Assembly: GCF_000014005.1 (NCBI RefSeq)
Contig: NC_008009.1
Coordinates: 4,216,001-4,280,000 of the forward strand
Direction: 5' to 3'
Length of the DNA: 64,000 nucleotides
Source: Candidatus Koribacter versatilis Ellin345
GTDB lineage: Bacteria > Acidobacteriota > Terriglobia > Terriglobales > Acidobacteriaceae
Position 1 is the first letter of the stretch; each line of letters starts with the position of its first letter. Shown here piece after piece: positions 59,534-64,000 of this stretch. The position numbers were made by a program, and so were the translations under genes. The notes beneath the pieces are model-generated. The model saw nothing but the letters and a program-made list of their open reading frames with translations, was not told the origin of the DNA and did not search any database.

Positions 59534-60841
59534 TTAGCGTTCCACAACCTTGTTCAGCGTGTCGAAAAACTCCGGGTACGAGATGGCAACGCAGTCGGCA
59601 CCGTTGATGACCGTCTCGCCCTCGGCACGCAGCGCGGCGACCGCAAAAGCCATCGCTATGCGGTGATCTTCGTGTGATTCGATCTCGGCGCCGTGCAGTT
59701 TCTGACTTCCCTTCACGCGCAGGCCGTCGTCGAACTCTTCGACCTCGGCGCCCATCGCGCGCAGGTTCGCGCAGACGACTGCAATACGATCGCTTTCTTT
59801 CACGCGCAGCTCTTTTGCATCGCGGATCTCGATGCCATAACGCGTGTACGCACCGATGGCGGCAAGCACAGGCAGTTCGTCAATCAGCGAAGCCGTGAGG
59901 CCACCGGAAATTTTCAATCCAGAGAGGCCCGCCGGCGCCAGCGTGATGGTGCCCACGAGTTCGCCGTGCTGCTCCTGCACCTGGAGGAACTTCGGCTTGG
60001 CGCCCATGGAAGCGAGGACATCGAGGATCGCGGCGCGGGATGGATTGAGCAGGATGCCGTCGAAGACGAGGTTCGAGGTTGGGAAGAGCGCGGCCGCGCA
60101 GAGGAAGAACGCGGCGGAAGAGATGTCGCCGGGGACAACCGCTTCGATGGCGCGAAACTTGGCCCCGCCGCGCACGCTGACGCGGTTTTGGCGGCGTTCT
60201 ACTTCGGCGCCGAAGGCTTTTAGCGCGATTTCGCCGTGGTCGCGGGTGCGGATCGCTTCGTCCACCGAAGTAATGCCGGCGGCGAACGCGCCGGCGAAGA
60301 GCACGCACGACTTCACCTGCGCGCTGGGAACCGGCGTGATGTAGTCAATCGCCGTAAGTTTGCTGCCGCGAACGCGCAGCGGGGCGTGGCCGTCGGTGGT
60401 TTCGATGTCCCCGCCCATCTGCTTCAGTGGGTCTACGATGCGGCGCATGGGACGGCGAGAGAGCGAGGCATCGCCCATGAGTTCGCTATCGAAGGGCTGC
60501 GCCGCCAGAATTCCAGACAACATGCGCATGCTGGAACCGGAGTTTCCGCAGTCCAGTTGAGTTGCAGACTTTCGCAACTGTCCGGCGACGCCTTCAACCT
60601 CGATCACGCCGTCGTCTTTATGCGTGACCTTCGCACCAAGCTGTTCCATGCAGGAAAGCGTGCTGGCGCAATCGGCGCCGGTAGAGAAATTCTTGAAGCG
60701 CGACGTACCTTCGGCGAGCGCGGCGAGCATGCCGTAGCGGTGCGAGATGGATTTGTCGCCGGGGAAGGAAACGCTGCCGAGAATATTGCTTGCGGGTTGA
60801 ACACGGACCGACTTCACTGCGCTGTGCTGATCACTTGCCAA
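59534..60841 (-). CDS. aroA: 3-phosphoshikimate 1-carboxyvinyltransferase (EPSP synthase)
   Basis: About 435 residues. It joins shikimate-3-phosphate and phosphoenolpyruvate in aromatic amino-acid synthesis. Motifs: FPGDKSISHR near the N-terminus (PEP/substrate Lys and Arg), DCGNSGSSMRML, RPMRRI, and the C-terminal ELRVKESDRI and ESHEDHRIAMAF. The start is uncertain. TTG 60841 has a weak AGGTGG upstream; GTG 60817 (VKSVRVQPASNIL) matches the usual family start; longer TTG 60910 would add an atypical tail. Confidence 0.93.
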   Translation of the reverse strand: MASDQHSAVKSVRVQPASNILGSVSFPGDKSISHRYGMLAALAEGTSRFKNFSTGADCASTLSCMEQLGAKVTHKDDGVIEVEGVAGQLRKSATQLDCGNSGSSMRMLSGILAAQPFDSELMGDASLSRRPMRRIVDPLKQMGGDIETTDGHAPLRVRGSKLTAIDYITPVPSAQVKSCVLFAGAFAAGITSVDEAIRTRDHGEIALKAFGAEVERRQNRVSVRGGAKFRAIEAVVPGDISSAAFFLCAAALFPTSNLVFDGILLNPSRAAILDVLASMGAKPKFLQVQEQHGELVGTITLAPAGLSGLKISGGLTASLIDELPVLAAIGAYTRYGIEIRDAKELRVKESDRIAVVCANLRAMGAEVEEFDDGLRVKGSQKLHGAEIESHEDHRIAMAFAVAALRAEGETVINGADCVAISYPEFFDTLNKVVER

Positions 60842-61030
60842 GTTCCACCTGTCCCAAGTTGCCTCTGCTGTGGTTTTAAATTTCCACACATTGAGATAGA
60901 GTCCAGCCAACTAAGTCAAGAAAAAAACATCTATGTCACCAGCACTGGACCAACCAGTCCGGTGCCGAGTGGGAGCGGATCCCACAGACGGCGGGCGCAC
61001 ATGCACTCTCCGTGCTTTGAGCTGTGAAAG

Positions 61031-62101
61031 ATGGCACTCATGTACTACCGGCCCCTTTCCCTTCTCCTCGGTATCGTGGTCGCAACCACGGCCATCGGTA
61101 CCGCCCAGATTGAAGAGTACCGTACCGGCAGCGATTCTCCCGCTGCAGACACCTTAACGCACTCGACGTTGACCGGTACGGTGACTTCCGCCGACGGGTC
61201 GCCTCTCAATAATATCCGCATTGAGGTTCGCAGGATCGGGATCGGCTCACCGGCGGACGCAACTTACAGCCATGTGAACGGCTCGTTCGACTTCGCGAAC
61301 CTGCGGCCGGGTTCCTACGAAGTGGTGGCGATTGACGGTGTGATGGAGGCGCGGGAACAGTTCATCGTACAGAGCCAGTTGGTGTCTCTCAGCCTGCGGA
61401 TGCCGGTAACCCGGTCAGCAGCACCGACCCGCGGCACGATTTCTGTAGCGGAATTAAAGGTCCCCGATAAAGCCAAGCACCTGCTCGACAAGGCGCAAGG
61501 GGCGCTGTCGAAGGGTCACAGCGACGAAGCCGAGAAGCAGGTAGAAGAGGCGCTGCAGGCAGCGCCAGATTATGCGGCCGCACTGTCATTCCGCGCCGCG
61601 CTGAAACTTACCCGCAACGATACGCAATCGGCGCTCGATGACCTCGACCACGCGGTAAAGGCCGATCCGAATTTTGCGCAGGCTTACATGTTGCTGGGAG
61701 CGGCGTTTAACCAGCTAGGCCGCTACGACGAGGCGCTCCGCAGCTTGGATCGTGGCTCGATGTATGACCCTAAGTCATGGCAGGTTTCCTACGAGATGTC
61801 GAAGGCGTGGATGGGCAAGCATGATTACGTTCATGCCATCCAGCAGCTGAACCGGACGGAGTCGTTGGGCGCAGTGAGAATCGCGGGGCAGGTGCATCTG
61901 CTCAAGGGCTACGCGTTCATGGGCCAGAAACAATTTGAGCAGGCACAGACGGAACTGCAGGCGTACTTAACGTCCGAACCTCAGAGCAAGATGGCGGGAT
62001 CGGTTCGCGCTGCCCTTGCACAGATCCAGACCCAGATGGCGCAGAGTCCTGCGGCGTTGACGTTGCCGACGATGACGGGGATCTTCGCGCAGGCGCACTG
62101 A
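61031..62101 (+). CDS. Secreted TPR protein with carboxypeptidase-regulatory-like domain
   Basis: 356 residues. Signal peptide MALMYYRPLSLLLGIVVATTAIGTAQ. A CarboxypepD_reg-like beta domain (TLTGTVTSADGSPLNNIRIEV, SFDFANLRPGSYEVVAIDG) spans about 47-115. Five to six TPRs follow (DEAEKQVEEALQAAPDYAAALSFRAALK, AQAYMLLGAAFNQLGRYDEALRSLDRG). It is probably a periplasmic scaffold. It stands alone and divergent from aroA; the 190 bases between them show no clear operator. Confidence 0.83.
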   Translation: MALMYYRPLSLLLGIVVATTAIGTAQIEEYRTGSDSPAADTLTHSTLTGTVTSADGSPLNNIRIEVRRIGIGSPADATYSHVNGSFDFANLRPGSYEVVAIDGVMEAREQFIVQSQLVSLSLRMPVTRSAAPTRGTISVAELKVPDKAKHLLDKAQGALSKGHSDEAEKQVEEALQAAPDYAAALSFRAALKLTRNDTQSALDDLDHAVKADPNFAQAYMLLGAAFNQLGRYDEALRSLDRGSMYDPKSWQVSYEMSKAWMGKHDYVHAIQQLNRTESLGAVRIAGQVHLLKGYAFMGQKQFEQAQTELQAYLTSEPQSKMAGSVRAALAQIQTQMAQSPAALTLPTMTGIFAQAH

Positions 62102-62127
62102 GCGTGAAAAGAGCGATTAAAAGATAG

Positions 62128-62175
62128 GAGTCCTTCGACTTCGCACGCTTTGCGTGCTTTGCTCACGATGACAAG
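62128..62175 (-). repeat. Dispersed intergenic hairpin repeat, family A copy 7 (inverted)
   Basis: GAGTCCTTCGACTTCG, stem CACGC-TTT-GCGTG, then CTCACGATGACAAG. It overlaps the end of the gene at 62163 and supplies its stop codon, as copy 2 does for the gene ending at 994. Confidence 0.7.
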
Positions 62176-62564
62176 CGGAGAAGGTCGGGCGGCACCTGTT
62201 TGAACGTGATGCCGCAGACAAAACGCGGCGTCAGTTCGCTGCGCCCCCAACGCAAAACTTCCCAGTGCACGCGGACGAACTTGGTGGCTTTGTCGGCGCT
62301 CAGGTCGATAAGCGTGGGGTATTCGCCGGTATAGAAGTGTTGTGGCAGCGTCGCCAGCGGCGTTGTTGCCCAGGTGGTTCCGTCGGCGGACCCTTGCAGC
62401 CAGAGCTCGATGTATTCCTGCTCGATGGCTTCCGTAATCTTCAATGTCAGCAGGAAAACGCGATTGTCGGCGTGAATTTCAACGGCGGGGCTGTCGCCCT
62501 TTTGGGCAAGTATGGTGCCGCTGGGGACGAGCACAACATCAACGACGGGTTCGAGTACAGACAT
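62163..62564 (-). CDS. Conserved hypothetical beta-rich protein, 133 aa
   Basis: No signal peptide and no cysteine cluster. Strands alternate (VVDVVLVPSGTIL, NRVFLLTLKITEAI, YIELWLQGSADGTTWATTPL, TKFVRVHWEVLRW, RFVCGITF). The ELWLQGSADGTTW segment looks like a discoidin-type beta-sandwich, and phage or surface proteins also use such repeats. The final residues L-S-S-stop are encoded by a dispersed repeat. The function is unknown. Confidence 0.65.
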   Translation of the reverse strand: MSVLEPVVDVVLVPSGTILAQKGDSPAVEIHADNRVFLLTLKITEAIEQEYIELWLQGSADGTTWATTPLATLPQHFYTGEYPTLIDLSADKATKFVRVHWEVLRWGRSELTPRFVCGITFKQVPPDLLRLSS

Positions 62565-62631
62565 AATTTTGCCTCATGACCCATCCAGTCTGCCCGATTC
62601 CCTGCCCGTCGCCAGTGACGCGCGTCACAAG

Positions 62632-63342
62632 CTACTTCGCGGCGGAAGTTTGAGGGTTGGGCAGCGCCGCTACGCGCAACATATCTTTGGCGCGTTGCTG
62701 CGACATGCGCATCATGTTGGGATCGTCGATGATTTTCTGCAGAATTGGCGCGATGGAGCCGAACTCCAAGGCATTTCCCTGCTTCTGCTCTTCCTGCAAC
62801 GCCTTCAGATCGGCCTCAACTCCGAGCTTATCGAAGCGGAAGTCATGCCTGAGTTTGCGGCCCATCTCAGCTGTAGTGGCAATGGATTGGAAGATGTGCG
62901 TCAGATCGCGGACCAGCGGGTTCTCGGAGTAGTTGTATCTGGTAGAGGAATCGCGGCTGCCGTCTTTGTAGGTGAGCGTCTTGACGCCGGTTTTCGCGAC
63001 CTTGGCCTTGGTGTCGTAGTTCCCGTCTTTGAAGTAATCCAGCTTCTCGGCGGCATCGAAGATCTTCGTGCGCGTTGCTTCGGAGGCGGTCCACTCGACG
63101 GAGTAGGCATCGGGAGCGCTGCCACCTTTCTCATCGGCTGCAGGCTCGCAGTGGTAGGTGGCGCGGCCGGTGGAGTCCACAGAAATCTCGTAACGCGGCG
63201 GGTTTTGCACGCTCCAATCGAAGACAAATTGCACGGCCGCGGTGCCGGCCTTCGCCGGAGGCAAGGAAGGTGCCGGTTCCTGCGCGCCGGCGGCGAGGGA
63301 CACGAAAAGCAGGATCGAGAGCACGAGGGTCGTTCGCTTCAT
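62632..63342 (-). CDS. Secreted hypothetical protein
   Basis: 236 residues with signal peptide MKRTTLVLSILLFVSLAAGAQ. The mature part has a beta-rich first half (AAVQFVFDWSVQNPPRYEISVDSTGRATYHC) and a helical second half (ADLKALQEEQKQGNALEFGSIAPILQKIIDD). A single Cys is present in the mature chain. No family is recognised. It lies 45 bases downstream of ruvC on the same strand but its export suggests an unrelated role. Confidence 0.7.
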   Translation of the reverse strand: MKRTTLVLSILLFVSLAAGAQEPAPSLPPAKAGTAAVQFVFDWSVQNPPRYEISVDSTGRATYHCEPAADEKGGSAPDAYSVEWTASEATRTKIFDAAEKLDYFKDGNYDTKAKVAKTGVKTLTYKDGSRDSSTRYNYSENPLVRDLTHIFQSIATTAEMGRKLRHDFRFDKLGVEADLKALQEEQKQGNALEFGSIAPILQKIIDDPNMMRMSQQRAKDMLRVAALPNPQTSAAK

Positions 63343-63387
63343 CAGGCAAGAATTCTACGACAGCACGTGGCGGTGATGCGCGGCGAA

Positions 63388-63888
63388 TCAGGCTTTGGCG
63401 TGCATGCGCGTCAAGGTAGCCGAAGTGTGCAGGTGGCAGATCGCAATGGCGAGCGCATCGGCGACATCGGCTGGCTCGGGGACCTGCGGCAGGTTGAGCA
63501 GGCGCGCGACCATTGCCTGCACCTGGCATTTTTCGGCCTTGCCGTACCCCACGACCGCGCTTTTCACCGCGAGCGGCGCGTAGGTAGCGACGCGCAGACC
63601 ACATTCTGCAACCGCCAGCATCGCGACGCCACGAACGTGTCCGAGCTTCAGCGCGGATTTGGCGTTCACGGCGTAGAAGACGTCTTCAATCGCGACGACC
63701 TCGGGGTCGTGCTCACGAATGACCGAGCAGAGTTCGCGGAAAATCTTGGCAAGTTTGTTTTCCAGCGGGTCGCGGGCCGAGAGGTGAACCGCGCCGGCAA
63801 CAATGCAGTGCAGGCGGGCGCGGTCGTCGGATTCAACAATGCCGAAGCCGGTGTATTCGGAGCCGCAATCGATGCCCATGACCCGCAT
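63388..63888 (-). CDS. ruvC: Holliday junction endodeoxyribonuclease RuvC
   Basis: 166 residues, full length. It cleaves four-way junctions with RuvAB in recombination. The four acidic residues are present: Asp7 in MGIDCGSEYTGFG, Glu in VVAIEDVFYA, and two Asp in EPADVADALAIAICH. The phenylalanine needed for junction opening is in EDVFYA. No ruvA or ruvB gene is visible before the window ends; about 110 bases beyond its start show no gene I can assign. Confidence 0.96.
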   Translation of the reverse strand: MRVMGIDCGSEYTGFGIVESDDRARLHCIVAGAVHLSARDPLENKLAKIFRELCSVIREHDPEVVAIEDVFYAVNAKSALKLGHVRGVAMLAVAECGLRVATYAPLAVKSAVVGYGKAEKCQVQAMVARLLNLPQVPEPADVADALAIAICHLHTSATLTRMHAKA

Positions 63889-64000
63889 ATCGGCAGAGTA
63901 GCACGGGTCGGTGCGGGTGAGGATTGTGAATCGGGCACCCTTAGCAGCAGCGCGGGCGGCGCTCCTGGCTGGCCCGGCGATCGCGCTGGAAGTGCGCGTA

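Noticed and set aside
63889-64000. Possible end of another gene at the right edge
   Set aside because: Only about 110 bases are visible; a short minus-strand frame ends in CC-stop but nothing supports it as a gene.

Overview
The window is GC-rich chromosomal DNA of a Gram-negative soil-type bacterium. I infer an Acidobacteriota member (Terriglobia, Koribacter-like). The reasons are three orphan MacB-type permeases of the ADOP kind (one directly behind a PadR regulator), very large secreted YVTN, Kelch and Ig-like repeat proteins, an outer-membrane lipoprotein export (Lol) type permease and ATPase, and several families of intergenic hairpin repeats. There are no rRNA or tRNA genes, no CRISPR array, no transposase and no phage structural genes that I can recognise.

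Layout. 1-7.2 kb: end of an unknown gene, an isoprenylcysteine methyltransferase-like membrane protein, a LolC/E-type permease, two genes of atypical composition (one with an HEXXH motif), an ABC-2 ATPase and permease pair, and a LolD-type ATPase. 7.2-12.1 kb: clpC, then a TetR-DoxX-SDR cluster with matching operators in front of tetR and doxX. 12.1-17.3 kb: two paralogous secreted proteins bracketing a membrane protein and a PilZ-like protein, then a chloroperoxidase-type hydrolase and an anthrone-oxygenase-like membrane protein. 17.4-24.7 kb: a 1176-residue YVTN protein, a VOC protein, a methyltransferase, a HigBA-like toxin-antitoxin pair and a DUF1624-type acyltransferase. 24.9-41.7 kb: a Tat-exported ferritin-like protein, an ADOP permease, secreted Ig, FG-GAP, Kelch and NHL proteins, DinB, an Rh-type ammonium channel, an NTF2-like protein and an EVE protein. 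42-51 kb: a hybrid histidine kinase, a seven-haem cytochrome c, a Tmtc-like TPR membrane protein, and a PadR-ADOP operon. 51-64 kb: mostly housekeeping genes: YtxH-like protein, EF-P, acylphosphatase, apt, another ADOP permease, a pilin-like secreted protein, a UbiA prenyltransferase with a nucleotide-sugar epimerase, aroA, a TPR protein and ruvC.

Regulation visible in the sequence. A TetR promoter-operator is repeated in front of doxX. A PadR promoter is overlapped by TTAGGAGA half-sites. A perfect palindrome precedes the HigBA-like pair. Strong hairpin terminators separate most convergent genes. Dispersed hairpin repeats occupy many gaps and in places supply stop codons or a Shine-Dalgarno sequence to neighbouring genes.

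No single large undescribed system stands out. The most unusual items are the heavily structured intergenic region at 42.03-42.28 kb, a module of about 90 residues shared by two giant secreted proteins with a distinct terminal variant, an SDR without its catalytic tyrosine inside the TetR-controlled cluster, a toxin gene without a canonical start, a 40-codon remnant of the Kelch gene, and a pilin-like globular domain on a protein with an ordinary signal peptide.
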